Source: JAODBQ01 sp047602055 (GTDB lineage: Bacteria; Actinomycetota; Acidimicrobiia; Acidimicrobiales; Ilumatobacteraceae). From it: 64,000 nucleotides of DNA. Both the position numbers and the translations under genes were made by a program. A model generated the notes under the pieces. It made no database searches. It was not told where the DNA came from and saw only the letters and a list, made by a program, of their open reading frames with translations. Location of the stretch: NCBI GenBank assembly GCA_047602055.1, contig JASGIG010000001.1:2666001-2730000 (forward strand), read 5' to 3'. Shown piece by piece: positions 17,683 to 28,113 of this stretch (position 1 is its first letter; every line of letters starts with the position of its first letter).

Positions 17683-17938
17683 GCGTTCACGGTACGGCCA
17701 CCTGCGCCGGCGCACCGTGAACGCCGTGTGAACTGCCCGCCGCCGGCCGCCCTTCGAGGTTTGTGTCAGCACACAAACCGACGTGCCGGTTTGTGTCGTG
17801 GCACAAACCCGAGTGCCCGCCTCGCGGCCGAGGTCGTCCTCCCCGGTTTGTGTCAGCACACAAACCGACGTGCACGTCTGTGTCGTGACACAAACCCGGT
17901 GAGCCCGACTCACAGCCGGTCACACCCGGAGGCGGGCG
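17683..17938. repeat. Two GTTTGTG palindrome units (family R2) upstream of the hydrolase-ACT gene
   Basis: Units at 17758-17811 and 17845-17897 share GGTTTGTGTCAGCACACAAAC, then GACGTG and a second dyad ending in CACAAACCC. They match the large palindrome at 6317-6368 before gltX. No gene is visible; the hydrolase promoter must lie between 17683 and the first unit. Confidence 0.85.
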
Positions 17939-18304
17939 TCAGGGGTGGGTGGCCCGCCAGGTGGCGACGGCGTCGCGGAGGTCGACGAGGTCGATGCGGT
18001 CGTCGGGTTCGAGGCGCGGGTTGACCGCGGCGAGCTCGCGGTTGGCGGCGATCACCAGCTCGCGCAGCGCATCGAGCGACGGCGCCCGCCAGAAGGCGAC
18101 GCGCCGCGACGCGAGCGCCGCCAGCGTGTCCTCGCGCAGCAGCCGGCTGCGTTCGCGGCGCACCAGGTTCTCGGCGAACCAGCCTGGCTGGCGCTGCTCG
18201 TCGAGGTCGCGCAACGGCCGCCCGGCGCCGGGCAGGTCGTCGAACTCGCCACGGGCCATCGCCTGGCGGATCTGCTCGTCGACGAGGCGCTCGAAGTACG
18301 ACAC
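17939..18304 (-). CDS. DUF1992 (DnaJ-homologue-like) small protein
   Basis: 121 aa with GTG start (18302-18304). It opens SYFERLVDEQIRQAMARGEF, followed by DDLPGAGRPL and WFAENLVRRE, the DUF1992 signature. This domain occurs alone in bacteria and as a DnaJ-related C-terminal module in eukaryotes; its function is unknown. It begins 16 bp after the stop of the upstream SDR gene when that gene is read in its restored frame. In the raw sequence an 8-bp duplication makes the two open frames appear fused; I treat them as separate genes. Confidence 0.8.
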   Translation of the reverse strand: MSYFERLVDEQIRQAMARGEFDDLPGAGRPLRDLDEQRQPGWFAENLVRRERSRLLREDTLAALASRRVAFWRAPSLDALRELVIAANRELAAVNPRLEPDDRIDLVDLRDAVATWRATHP

Positions 18305-18320
18305 GAGTGTGATGCCGTGC

Positions 18321-19187
18321 TCAGGCGTACGTCGAGGGACCACCGCCGAGGCCGGACATGATCCGCGTCGCCGCGTCGCCGCGTCGCTGAGCTGCCTGGG
18401 GATCAGCGGGTGCGTCGACGCCACCGACAGCGCGTCCATGCCGACGAGGTAGCGCCGGCGCGGCCGGCGGCTCTCGATCGCCGAGACGATCACGTTGGCG
18501 ACGATGCCCGGCGGGGGAGCGAAGTGCTCGACCATCTCCGTGCCCGCCCCGGCGCGCTCGTATGCCGTCTTGTACGGCGAGCCCTCGTGCTGTCGATCGG
18601 CGGCCCTGCCCTGGGCGCTCCCGGTGATCCCGGTCTTGAAGAACCCCGGCTCGACGATCGCCACCTTGACGCCGAAGCCGGCGACCTCGATGCGCAGCAC
18701 GTCCGACAGCGCCTCCAGCCCGAACTTGGAGGCGTGGTACCAGCCGTTGAGCGGCATGAACGCGGCGCGCCCGGCGATCGACGAGATCATCACGATCCGC
18801 CCGGAACCCAGGCGGCGCATGCCCGGCAGCGCGCACGACGACACCACCGCCGGGGCGATCAGGTTGACGTCGAGCTGGGCCCGCGCCTGGCTGGCGCTGA
18901 CCTCCTCGATCGCACCCATCTCGCTGTAGCCGGCGTTGTTGACCACGCCGTAGAAATCGGGCAGCTCCGGCCAGCGGGCGACGACGGCCTCGTCGTCGGA
19001 CACGTCGAGCACCAGCGGGTGGACCATCCCGCCGACGGCGGCGTCCTTGGCCGCCTTCGACAGCGCCCGCCCCTTGGCCTGCGAGCGAACGGTTCCCCAC
19101 GTCTCCCAGCCGCGCTTGGCCAGCAGCAGCACCGTCGCCAGCCCGATCCCCGAGTTGGCCCCGGTGACCAGCACCGGGCCCGGCTTG

Positions 19188-19195
<8 letters not shown>
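18321..19195 (-). CDS. Short-chain dehydrogenase/reductase (8-bp duplication near the C-terminus)
   Basis: About 288 aa, NAD(P)-dependent oxidoreductase. The ATG 19193-19195 follows an excellent RBS (GGAGGGGGAGG). The cofactor motif VLVTGANSGIGLATVLLLAK, VVNNAGYSEMG, the catalytic Ser (MISSIAGRA) and YHASKFG (YxxxK) are all present. Near 18370 the sequence GCGGCGAC is duplicated in tandem; removing one copy restores DAATRIMSGLGGG and a TGA at 18321. The gene start overlaps the end of the BVMO by 8 bp, so a monooxygenase and an alcohol dehydrogenase are co-expressed, which suits interconversion of a secondary alcohol, ketone and ester. Confidence 0.87.
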
Positions 19196-21015
<1,820 letters not shown>

Positions 21016-21073
21016 GTTCGCGATCGTACGGAGCGGCCGCGGCCGCCGTCCGATGCGGTGGTCATCATCGCCT

Positions 21074-21118
21074 CGTGTCGCGCCCTGACCGGAAGCCTTC
21101 CGGTCAGGGCGCGACACG
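21074..21118. terminator. Long perfect palindrome after the desaturase gene (family R3)
   Basis: Arms of 22 bp (21074-21095 and 21097-21118; core CCTGACCGGAAG/CTTCCGGTCAGG, outer GTGTCGCGC/GCGCGACAC) are perfect with a one-base centre. The palindrome lies 26 bp past the desaturase stop and 59 bp before the BVMO start. It could terminate the desaturase transcript. A diverged copy occurs at 30549-30592. Confidence 0.75.
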
Positions 21119-21143
21119 TTCGGCGATTCGGTCGCGTGGTCGC

Positions 21144-22070
21144 TCAGGCGCTCGGCGCCCCCGCCATCTCCGAACGCCGCTCGCTCATCCGCCGGGCGAC
21201 GCGCTCGCTCTTGACGAGGCGAGCCAGCAGGCGGTCGCGGGACCGCTCGGCGTCGTCGTCGAGGCCGGTCAGCGACTCGACCCGCCAGTGGCGCAGCACG
21301 ACCGGGGCGAGGATCTGGTCGTGGTGGATCGCCAGGTCGTAGATCCCGGCCCGGGCGATCGCCGCGGCGTGCGTGGAGAAGCCGGGGATCCCGGTGCCGG
21401 GCATCTCGAAGCCGATCACCTGCCGTTCGATCGCCTGGACGAGCGCCGACGGGTCCAGCTCGATGGCTGCCGACGTCAGGTCGCGGTACAGCAGGTGGTG
21501 GAGGTTCTCGTCGGCGGCGACGCGCATCATCACGTCGTAGCCGGCGCCGTCGCCGAGCAGCCTCCCGGTGTTGCGGTGGGCGATGCGCGTCGCCAGCTCC
21601 TGCAGGGCGACGTAGGGGAGCACGTCGACGGGGGACGGCGGCTCGGGCACCTGGCCGGTCGACACCTGGTGCATGCGGCTGCGCTCCAGAGCCACCGGGT
21701 CGACGGCGCGGGTGACCATCAGGTAACCGTAGATCGCCATCGAGTGGCGTCCTTCCTCGGCGGTCCAACGGCGGGTCCACGTGCCCCAGATGCCGTCGGC
21801 GCCGAGCTCTCGCTCGATGGTGCGAAAGTAGTACGGCAGGTTGTCCTCGGTGAGCAGGTTGACGATCAGCGAGCTGCGCACGGCGTCGTCGATCTCGCCG
21901 CCGCCGAGGTCGGCCGACGCCGCGGACCACTCGTCCTCGGCGGCGAAGTCCCGGCCGCGGCCGTAGGGGATGTGCTCGTGGGGGAACCACTCCCGTGTCG
22001 TCGTCAGGTGGCGGTCGACCAACCGCTCCAGCGTCGGTTCGAGGTCGCGGAGCAGGGCGGCGGTGCGCAT
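21144..22070 (-). CDS. desA: Acyl-ACP desaturase (stearoyl-ACP delta-9 type)
   Basis: 308 aa from MRTAALLRDLEPTLE. Two diiron-ligand helices are readable: LLTEDNLPYYFRTIERELG with the following W..TAEEGRHSMAIYGYL (ExxH), and DENLHHLLYRDLT with VAADE (second ExxH). The plant and mycobacterial soluble desaturase sequence WTRRWTAEEGRH is well conserved. It introduces a double bond into acyl-ACP using O2 and ferredoxin, giving unsaturated membrane or storage lipids. A TetR-type operator lies 11-30 bp upstream, so expression is likely controlled by a lipid-responsive repressor. Confidence 0.9.
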   Translation of the reverse strand: MRTAALLRDLEPTLERLVDRHLTTTREWFPHEHIPYGRGRDFAAEDEWSAASADLGGGEIDDAVRSSLIVNLLTEDNLPYYFRTIERELGADGIWGTWTRRWTAEEGRHSMAIYGYLMVTRAVDPVALERSRMHQVSTGQVPEPPSPVDVLPYVALQELATRIAHRNTGRLLGDGAGYDVMMRVAADENLHHLLYRDLTSAAIELDPSALVQAIERQVIGFEMPGTGIPGFSTHAAAIARAGIYDLAIHHDQILAPVVLRHWRVESLTGLDDDAERSRDRLLARLVKSERVARRMSERRSEMAGAPSA

Positions 22071-22080
22071 GGGAGGGCAG

Positions 22081-22100
22081 CCTACCGACCAGTAGGTAGG
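22081..22100. promoter_or_regulatory. TetR-family operator upstream of the desaturase
   Basis: CCTACCGACCAGTAGGTAGG is a dyad matching CCTACCnACnnGTnGGTAGG on both strands. This layout (TACnnACnnGTnnGTA) is typical of TetR/FadR-type repressors of fatty-acid genes in actinobacteria. It lies in the 52-bp gap before the desaturase start, where bound repressor would block initiation. No tetR gene is adjacent. Confidence 0.72.
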
Positions 22101-22122
22101 CCATGCACGCGCCCCCTCACCC

Positions 22123-23904
22123 TCATCCGCGCAAGGGGGCCTCGTCCATCGGTCGCCGGGTGCTCGACCACGCCGCCCACAGCCGGGCGTACTCGCCACC
22201 AGCCGCGAGCAGCCGGTCGTGGGTGCCGTCCTCGACGATCCGCCCGCCGGTGACGACGACGATCCGGTCGGCATGCGCGGCCTGGCTGAGCCGGTGGGCG
22301 ATGACGATCGCGGTGCGGCCGTCGAGCAGCCGCCACGCCGCCCGCTCCAGCTCACGGGCGCCGGTGCTGCCGGCCTCGGCGGTGGCCTCGTCGAGGAGCA
22401 CGATCGGCGTCGCCGCCAGGGCGATGCGCGCCAGCGCCAGCTGCTGGCCCTGCGTCGGGGTCAGCCGGTGGCCGCCGTCGCCGACGACCGTGTCCAGGCC
22501 GTCGTCGAGGGCGTCGACCCAGCCGGTGGCGCCCACGCGGTCGAGCGCGGCGCGCAGCCGGGCGTCGTCGGCGTCCGGTGCGGCGAGGCGCAGGTCGTCG
22601 GCCAGGGTGCCGGCGAACACGTGCACCTCCTGGCTGAGCAGGGCGACGCTCGCCGCCAGCTGCGCCGGGGCGACGTGGGCGATGTCGGCGCCGCCGATCA
22701 GCACTGCGCCGGCGGTGGGGCGCAGCAGGCCGGCGGCGAGCTTGGCGATCGTCGTCTTGCCGGCGCCGCTGATGCCGACGACGGCGACGCGCTCGCCGGG
22801 GGCGACGCGCAGGTCGACGTCGTGGAGCACCTCGTGGCCGGCGGTGTAGGCGAACGAGACGTCACGCAGCTCGATCGACGCGTCCGCCGGCACCTCGGGC
22901 GCCACCGGCGCCGGTGGCGCGGGCAGGTCGGCGACGCCGACGAGGCGGGCCAGCCCGGCGCCGGCGCGCTGCGCGTCGTCGACGAGGAACAGCAGGGCGT
23001 TGATCGGGTCGAACAGGCGAGCGAAGAACAGCGCCGCGGCCGTCGCCGCGCCGACGGTCACGGTGCCGCGGTCGACGAGCACGAAGCCGGTGACGAGGAT
23101 CATCGTCAGCCCGATCAGCTCGGCGACGTTCAACCGGCCGAAGAAGCGGGTGCGCTGGCGCACGGCGGCGCGGGAGTAGTCGACGGTGACCTGCGAGCGG
23201 GTCTCGATCAGGCCGACGTGCTCGTCGCCGAGGCGTAGGGCGCGCACCGTCGCCGCTCCGCCGATCGAGTCGAGCAGCTGCTGAGACAGCTCACCGCCGG
23301 CGACGCGCTCGGCGGCGTAGATCGGCGACGACGTGCGCAGGTACCAGCGCAGCGTGTGGGCCTGCACCGGGACGGCGCACAGGCCGGCGACGGCGAAGCG
23401 CCAGTCGAGGGCCAGCCAGCCGACGACGGTCAGGCCGATCGTCAGCGCCGACGTCGCCATCGTCGGCAGGACGTCGCGCACCGCGTCGGCGACGGCCTCG
23501 ACGTCGCCGCTGACCCGCGAGATCAGGTCGCCGGAGCCGGCGCGCTCCAACAGGTCGACCGGCTGGGCGAGCGCGCTGGCGACGACCTCCTCGCGCAGCT
23601 CGGCCAACGCCGGCTCGCCGACGCGGGAGACGAGGACCGCGCCGAGGGTCGATAGCAACGGCTGGGCAATCGCCGCAGCGAGCAGGACGAGCACCGGCCC
23701 GGTGGTGGCTGCCGCGCCGCGGCCGTCGGTGACGACGTCGACGAGCCGGCCGAGCGCCGGCGGGACGACGAGCGCTGCCGCGGCAGCGGCGACGAGGACG
23801 GCGAGCGCGGCCAGCGCCGGCCTGCGCCGGGCGCGCAGCAGCCGGCGAACGGCCCGGCGCGTCTCGGCGGCGCTGGCGATCGGGAGCGTGGGCGGGGTCC
23901 TCAT
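22123..23904 (-). CDS. ABC exporter half-transporter with intact Walker motifs but degenerate signature
   Basis: 593 aa: an N-terminal six-helix exporter domain (about 20-310) and an NBD (about 340-575). The Walker A VGISGAGKTTIAKLA, Q-loop LLSQEVHVFAG, Walker B IVLLDEATAE (catalytic Glu present) and H-loop IVIAHRLSQ are intact. The signature is LTPTQGQQLALAR instead of LSGGQ. It pairs with the partner encoded upstream on the same strand (24179-25888), whose defects are the mirror image, so the two should form a heterodimer with one working ATP site. Substrate unknown: drug or lipid export is typical. Confidence 0.92.
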   Translation of the reverse strand: MRTPPTLPIASAAETRRAVRRLLRARRRPALAALAVLVAAAAAALVVPPALGRLVDVVTDGRGAAATTGPVLVLLAAAIAQPLLSTLGAVLVSRVGEPALAELREEVVASALAQPVDLLERAGSGDLISRVSGDVEAVADAVRDVLPTMATSALTIGLTVVGWLALDWRFAVAGLCAVPVQAHTLRWYLRTSSPIYAAERVAGGELSQQLLDSIGGAATVRALRLGDEHVGLIETRSQVTVDYSRAAVRQRTRFFGRLNVAELIGLTMILVTGFVLVDRGTVTVGAATAAALFFARLFDPINALLFLVDDAQRAGAGLARLVGVADLPAPPAPVAPEVPADASIELRDVSFAYTAGHEVLHDVDLRVAPGERVAVVGISGAGKTTIAKLAAGLLRPTAGAVLIGGADIAHVAPAQLAASVALLSQEVHVFAGTLADDLRLAAPDADDARLRAALDRVGATGWVDALDDGLDTVVGDGGHRLTPTQGQQLALARIALAATPIVLLDEATAEAGSTGARELERAAWRLLDGRTAIVIAHRLSQAAHADRIVVVTGGRIVEDGTHDRLLAAGGEYARLWAAWSSTRRPMDEAPLRG

Positions 23905-24178
23905 CGCCGATGCCCCGGTCGTCGACGCGCCCGGTGATCCGAGTCCCAGCCGTCGGTCCGAGTCGCAGGCGTCCGTGCGAGTCGCAGGTGCGGGACTGTC
24001 CAGCGGGTGCGACTTGCACCGGCCGGTGCGACTCGGACCTGCACGTGGGACTCGGACGAGGCCTGGCTCATCCGTGACGTCGGGGGCTGCGCCCCTGCTC
24101 GCTTCGCCCGCGCCCCACCGACGTCCAGCCCCCTGGCGGTCGCTCGGCCGTCCGGATGCGCTCGCTGCGCTCGCCGGC
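23905..24178. repeat. Repeat-rich spacer between the two ABC genes (families R4 and R5)
   Basis: 23937-24057 holds four or more GTGCGAGTCGCAGG-like units in both orientations, including TGCGACTTGCACCGGCCGGTGC as a dyad. 24076-24148 carries GGGGGCTGCGCCCCT followed by CCCCTGGCGGTCGCTCGG (R5). No gene. The spacer is large for a heterodimeric transporter pair, so the second gene may need its own promoter. Confidence 0.8.
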
Positions 24179-25888
24179 TCATCCGACGATCAGCTCGCGG
24201 TAGCGGGGGTCGCGCTCGACGAGCTGCTGGTGGGTGCCGCGGGCGACGGTGTCGCCGGCGATCACGATCACCTCGTCGCAGGCGGCGAGCAACGCCGGGC
24301 TGGTGGTGACCAGCACGGTGATCCCGTCGCCGCGCAGCTCGCGCAGCCGCTCGGCGATGCTCGCCTCGGTGACCGCGTCGATGGCGCTCGTCGGGTCGTG
24401 GAGGACGAGCACGGGCCGGTCGGCGGCGAGCGCCCGGGCGAGGGCGATGCGCTGGCGCTGGCCGCCCGACAGCGACCGGCCCGACTCGGTGAGCTGCGTC
24501 GCCAGGCCGTCCGACAGGCTGGCCGCGACCTCGTCGGCGTTGGCGGCGACGATCGCCGCGTCGACGGTCGTCGCGTCTGTCGCAGCGACGGCGACGTTGT
24601 CGTGGACCGAGCCCGCGAACAGCACGGCGTCGTGCGGCGTGGCCAGCACGATGCGGCGCAGCACCGCCGGATCGAGTCCGGCGGCGTCGATGCCGTCGAC
24701 GGTGATCCGCCCGTTGCGGGGATCGACCTCGCGGCCGAGCAGTTCGACCAGCGCGGTCGCCGTCGCCTGGTCGTCGACGACCACGCCGAGCATGCCACCG
24801 CGTTCCACGGTGACGTCGAGGACGCCGCCGAGTGCGTCGTCGAGAACGACGGCGTCGAGGCGCAGCGACGTGCCCGCCGGCGGTTCACCACCCGCACCGC
24901 CGGTGACGGCGAACGGGTTGTCGAGGACGGTGGCGATCCGTCCCGCCGACGCCTTGGCCCGGGCCCACGCACCGCTCACCGAGGCGAGCGAGCCCAGCGG
25001 ACCGAGCAGGAACTGGGCCAGGCCGACGGCGGCGATCAGCTCGCCGATGCTGACGTGGCCCTCGGCGGCAAGACGTCCGCCGACGAGCGCGACGAGCGCC
25101 AGGAACACGCCGGTGAGCAGGGCGGTGGCGCCGTCGAAGCCGGCTTCGGCGACGGCGGCGCGCAGGGTCGCGGCCAGGGAACGGCGGCTGGCGGCGCGGT
25201 AGCGGACGGCGGCGTTGCCGGTGGCGCCGATGCCCTTGAGCACCCGCAGGCCGCTGACGAGATCGGTGGCCACGCCGGCGGCCTGCGCGGCCTCGGCCTG
25301 CTCGGCGCCGCTGCGTTGCTCCAGTGGGCGGCTGACGACGTGGGTGATGGCGAGCACCAGCGGGGCGCCGGCGAGGACGACGAGGCCGAGCGGGATCGAC
25401 ACCCGCAGCACGGCGACGAGTGCCACCAGCAGCGCCCCACCGGCGGCGACCGTGCCGGCGATCGCCGAGTTGAACGCGCCGGCGCGTGTCGCGTCCGTGG
25501 TGGCGATGTTGAGCAGCGCGCCCGGCAGGCCACCGCGGTCGGCGCCGCCGCGGTCGTCCAGGATCCGCTCGCCGAGCAGCACGCGCAGGTCGTGCGCCCC
25601 GCCGTACGCGGCGCGGACGTTGGCGCGGGCGCCGAAGCGGTACGACAGCGACAGCCAGCCGAACACGACGGCGAGGACGGCCAGCCAGCGCACCAGCGCG
25701 GCCGCGTCGCCGGTGTCGATCGCCCGGTCGACGACGACGCCGATGACCACCGGGACGAGCGCCTCGCCGACCTGATGGCTGGCCAGCAGCAGGCACGCTC
25801 GGGTCAGCCAGCGGCGCTGCCCGGTGACCGATCGTCGCAGCACCGAGGATGCCGTCCACGCCGTGTGGGTCGGTGCCGGCGTGCTCAT
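24179..25888 (-). CDS. ABC exporter half-transporter with degenerate nucleotide site but intact signature
   Basis: 569 aa from MSTPAPTHTAWTASS. The membrane domain covers about 25-300 and the NBD about 330-560. The Walker A position reads GVVVDDQATATALV, lacking the essential Gly-Lys-Thr/Ser. Walker B is VLVLHDPTSAID, with Pro where the catalytic Glu should be. The H-loop is LVTTSPAL without His. The signature LSGGQRQRIALARALA is perfect. It therefore contributes its signature to the partner's good site and forms a dead second site, as in known asymmetric exporters such as TM287/288 or BmrC/D, but with a more complete Walker A loss. Likely heterodimer with 22123-23904. Confidence 0.92.
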   Translation of the reverse strand: MSTPAPTHTAWTASSVLRRSVTGQRRWLTRACLLLASHQVGEALVPVVIGVVVDRAIDTGDAAALVRWLAVLAVVFGWLSLSYRFGARANVRAAYGGAHDLRVLLGERILDDRGGADRGGLPGALLNIATTDATRAGAFNSAIAGTVAAGGALLVALVAVLRVSIPLGLVVLAGAPLVLAITHVVSRPLEQRSGAEQAEAAQAAGVATDLVSGLRVLKGIGATGNAAVRYRAASRRSLAATLRAAVAEAGFDGATALLTGVFLALVALVGGRLAAEGHVSIGELIAAVGLAQFLLGPLGSLASVSGAWARAKASAGRIATVLDNPFAVTGGAGGEPPAGTSLRLDAVVLDDALGGVLDVTVERGGMLGVVVDDQATATALVELLGREVDPRNGRITVDGIDAAGLDPAVLRRIVLATPHDAVLFAGSVHDNVAVAATDATTVDAAIVAANADEVAASLSDGLATQLTESGRSLSGGQRQRIALARALAADRPVLVLHDPTSAIDAVTEASIAERLRELRGDGITVLVTTSPALLAACDEVIVIAGDTVARGTHQQLVERDPRYRELIVG

Positions 25889-26016
25889 CCGGCGAAAGCT
25901 AGGTGGCACGGGGGCCCGGCGAAGCGACAACCTGTGTCGCTGATCGGACACGGCCACGGCAGCCGTCGGCAGCGGCCGGGCTGAAGGCGATGGGCCGAGC
26001 GGCCGTCACGCCGCGC

Positions 26017-26754
26017 TCACTCCTCGGCGGCCGCGGCGAAGTACGCCCCTGGGGTGTGTCCCGTGGCGTCGCGGAACGCGGCGACGAACGCGCTCGGCGA
26101 GCGGTAGCCGACCGCCGCGGCGACCGCGGTCACCGACATGCCCGAAGCGAGGTGGCCGAGCGAGGCGCGCAGCTTCACCTGCGTGCGCCACTGGGCGAAG
26201 TTCATCCCGGTCTCGGTGGTGAACAGGCGCGTCAGCGTGCGCGCGCTGGCGCCGACGGTCCGGCCCCAGTGCTCGATGCCGCGCTCGTCGCGGGGATCGG
26301 CGATCAGCGCCCGGGCGACGGCCGCGGCGCGATCGTCGGTCGGCATCGGCACCTCGATCGTCGCCACCTCGACCGGTCGCAGCAGGTCGAACACCACTGC
26401 CTCGGCGCGTGAGCGCTCGCCGGCGTCGAGGTCGCCACGGTCGAGGTGCTGCAGCAGGGAGCGCAGCAGCGAGCCGACCGTGACGACCGTCGGCCGCTCC
26501 CAGCGCACCGGGCACCCCTTGATCGGGATGTACACGCCCTGCATCACCGTCGATCGGGTGGCGCTGGTGGCGTGCGGCGTGCCCGCCGGCACCCACAGCG
26601 CCAGCGTCGGCGGCAGCACCCAGTAGCTCGACCGGATCTCCACGGTGAGCACGCCGACCGGCGCCCACACCAGCTGGTGCTCGTCGTGCACGTGGGTGTG
26701 GAAGCGGTGCCCGCTGGCCATGTCGAACAGATCGACGCGGATCGCTGCGAGCAC
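26017..26754 (-). CDS. AraC-family transcriptional regulator with cupin sensor
   Basis: About 245 aa with GTG start at 26752-26754; an ATG at 26721 is an alternative. The N-terminal cupin contains HTHVHDEHQLVWA and VPAGTPHA, a metal/ligand cupin pattern. The C-terminal double HTH reads SARTLTRLFTTETGMNFAQW and MSVTAVAAAVGYRSPSAFVA, the AraC signature. This resembles the RipA/NimR-type or other cupin-AraC repressors. It is divergent from an acyl-CoA dehydrogenase gene 66 bp away, its most likely target. Confidence 0.88.
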   Translation of the reverse strand: MLAAIRVDLFDMASGHRFHTHVHDEHQLVWAPVGVLTVEIRSSYWVLPPTLALWVPAGTPHATSATRSTVMQGVYIPIKGCPVRWERPTVVTVGSLLRSLLQHLDRGDLDAGERSRAEAVVFDLLRPVEVATIEVPMPTDDRAAAVARALIADPRDERGIEHWGRTVGASARTLTRLFTTETGMNFAQWRTQVKLRASLGHLASGMSVTAVAAAVGYRSPSAFVAAFRDATGHTPGAYFAAAAEE

Positions 26755-26820
26755 GCCCGACAGTGAACCAGCGTGTCCCGATGCGCGCTGACACCGGCCG
26801 ACTCGACAGGATCGGACGCC

Positions 26821-28095
26821 GTGGACTTCGCACTGCCCCAGGACCTCGTGGACTTCCTCGCCAAGATCGACGGCTTCATCGAGAAGGAGATCAAGCCGCT
26901 GGAACAGGAGGGCGACAACATCCGCTTCCTCGACCACCGCCGCGAGGACGCCCGCACCGATTGGGACCGCGGCGGCCTGCCCAACGCCGAGTGGGAGGAG
27001 CTGATGCGCGAGGCCCGCCGGCGCGCCGACAGGGCCGGCATCTACCGCTACTCGTACCCGAAGCGGCTCGGCGGGATGGGCGGCACGAACCTGGGCATGG
27101 CCGTGATCCGCGAGCACCTCGCCGCCAAGGGCCTCGGCCTGCACTGCGATCTGCAGACCGAGCACACGATCGTCGGCAACATCCTCGGCGTGATGCTGAT
27201 GGAGCAGTACGGCAGCGACGAGCAGAAGGCGTACTGGCTGCCGCGGATGACCGAGCACGGCGGCGGCTTCTCCTTCGGGATCACCGAGCTGAACCACGGC
27301 TCCGACGCCACCTGGATGGACACCAACGCCTACCAGGACGGCGACGAGTGGGTGATCAACGGCAACAAGACGTGGAACACCGGGCTGCACAACGCCACCC
27401 ACGACGTGATCTTCGCCCGCACCAGCGGCGAGCCGGGCGAGGGCACCGGGATCACCGCGTTCATCGTCCCCACCGACACGCCGGGCTTCGAGATCGTCGA
27501 GTTCCTGTGGACGTTCAACATGCCGACGGACCACGCCACCGTCAAGCTGACCAACGTGCGGGTCAACAAGAGCACGATCTTCGGCGAGGAGGGCCGCGGG
27601 CTGCAGGTGGTGCAGAGCTTCGTCAACGAGAACCGCATCCGCCAGGCGGCGTCGTCGCTCGGCGCCGCCCAGTACTGCATCGACGAGTCGGTGAAGTACG
27701 CCCGCGAGCGCAAGCCGTTCGGCAAGGCGCTGGCGTCGAACCAGGGCATCCAGTTCCCGCTCGTCGAGCTGCAGACCCAGTGCGAGATGCTCCGCCTGCT
27801 GATCTGGAAGACCGCGTGGCAGCTCGACACCGAGGGCGAGTTCTCCGCCTCGGACAAGGTGTCGATGTGCAACTACTGGGCGAACCGGCTGTGCTGCGAG
27901 GCCGCCGATCGGGCGATGCAGGTGCACGGCGGGCTCGGCTACAGCCGCCACAAGCCGTTCGAGCACATCTACCGCCACCACCGCCGCTACCGGATCACCG
28001 AGGGCGCCGAGGAGATCCAGATGCGCCGCGTCGCCGGCTACCTGTTCGGCTTCATGGGCCAGAGGTCGCCGAAGGGCGTCGTCGCCGCCGAGTGA
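26821..28095 (+). CDS. Acyl-CoA dehydrogenase
   Basis: 424 aa from GTG 26821 (MDFALPQDLVDFLAKID); an ATG 16 codons upstream gives a non-homologous extension. Landmarks are LGGMGGTNLGMAVIREHLA, FGITELNHGSDATWM (flavin loop), EWVINGNKTWNTG, ENRIRQAASSLGAAQYCIDE, MQVHGGLGYSRHKPFEHIYR and ITEGAEEIQMRRVAGYL, a complete ACAD fold of normal length. The EGAEEIQ segment holds the usual C-terminal FAD-contact pattern. It catalyses FAD-dependent dehydrogenation of an acyl-CoA. Its regulator is probably the divergent AraC protein. It ends 18 bp from the convergent second ACAD. Confidence 0.93.
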   Translation: MDFALPQDLVDFLAKIDGFIEKEIKPLEQEGDNIRFLDHRREDARTDWDRGGLPNAEWEELMREARRRADRAGIYRYSYPKRLGGMGGTNLGMAVIREHLAAKGLGLHCDLQTEHTIVGNILGVMLMEQYGSDEQKAYWLPRMTEHGGGFSFGITELNHGSDATWMDTNAYQDGDEWVINGNKTWNTGLHNATHDVIFARTSGEPGEGTGITAFIVPTDTPGFEIVEFLWTFNMPTDHATVKLTNVRVNKSTIFGEEGRGLQVVQSFVNENRIRQAASSLGAAQYCIDESVKYARERKPFGKALASNQGIQFPLVELQTQCEMLRLLIWKTAWQLDTEGEFSASDKVSMCNYWANRLCCEAADRAMQVHGGLGYSRHKPFEHIYRHHRRYRITEGAEEIQMRRVAGYLFGFMGQRSPKGVVAAE

Positions 28096-28113
28096 CCGGT
28101 GGCGACGCTGCCG

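Noticed and set aside
17758..17897. Possible CRISPR array from the GTTTGTG repeats
   Set aside because: Only two or three palindromic units, with no regular spacers of constant length and no cas genes in the window.
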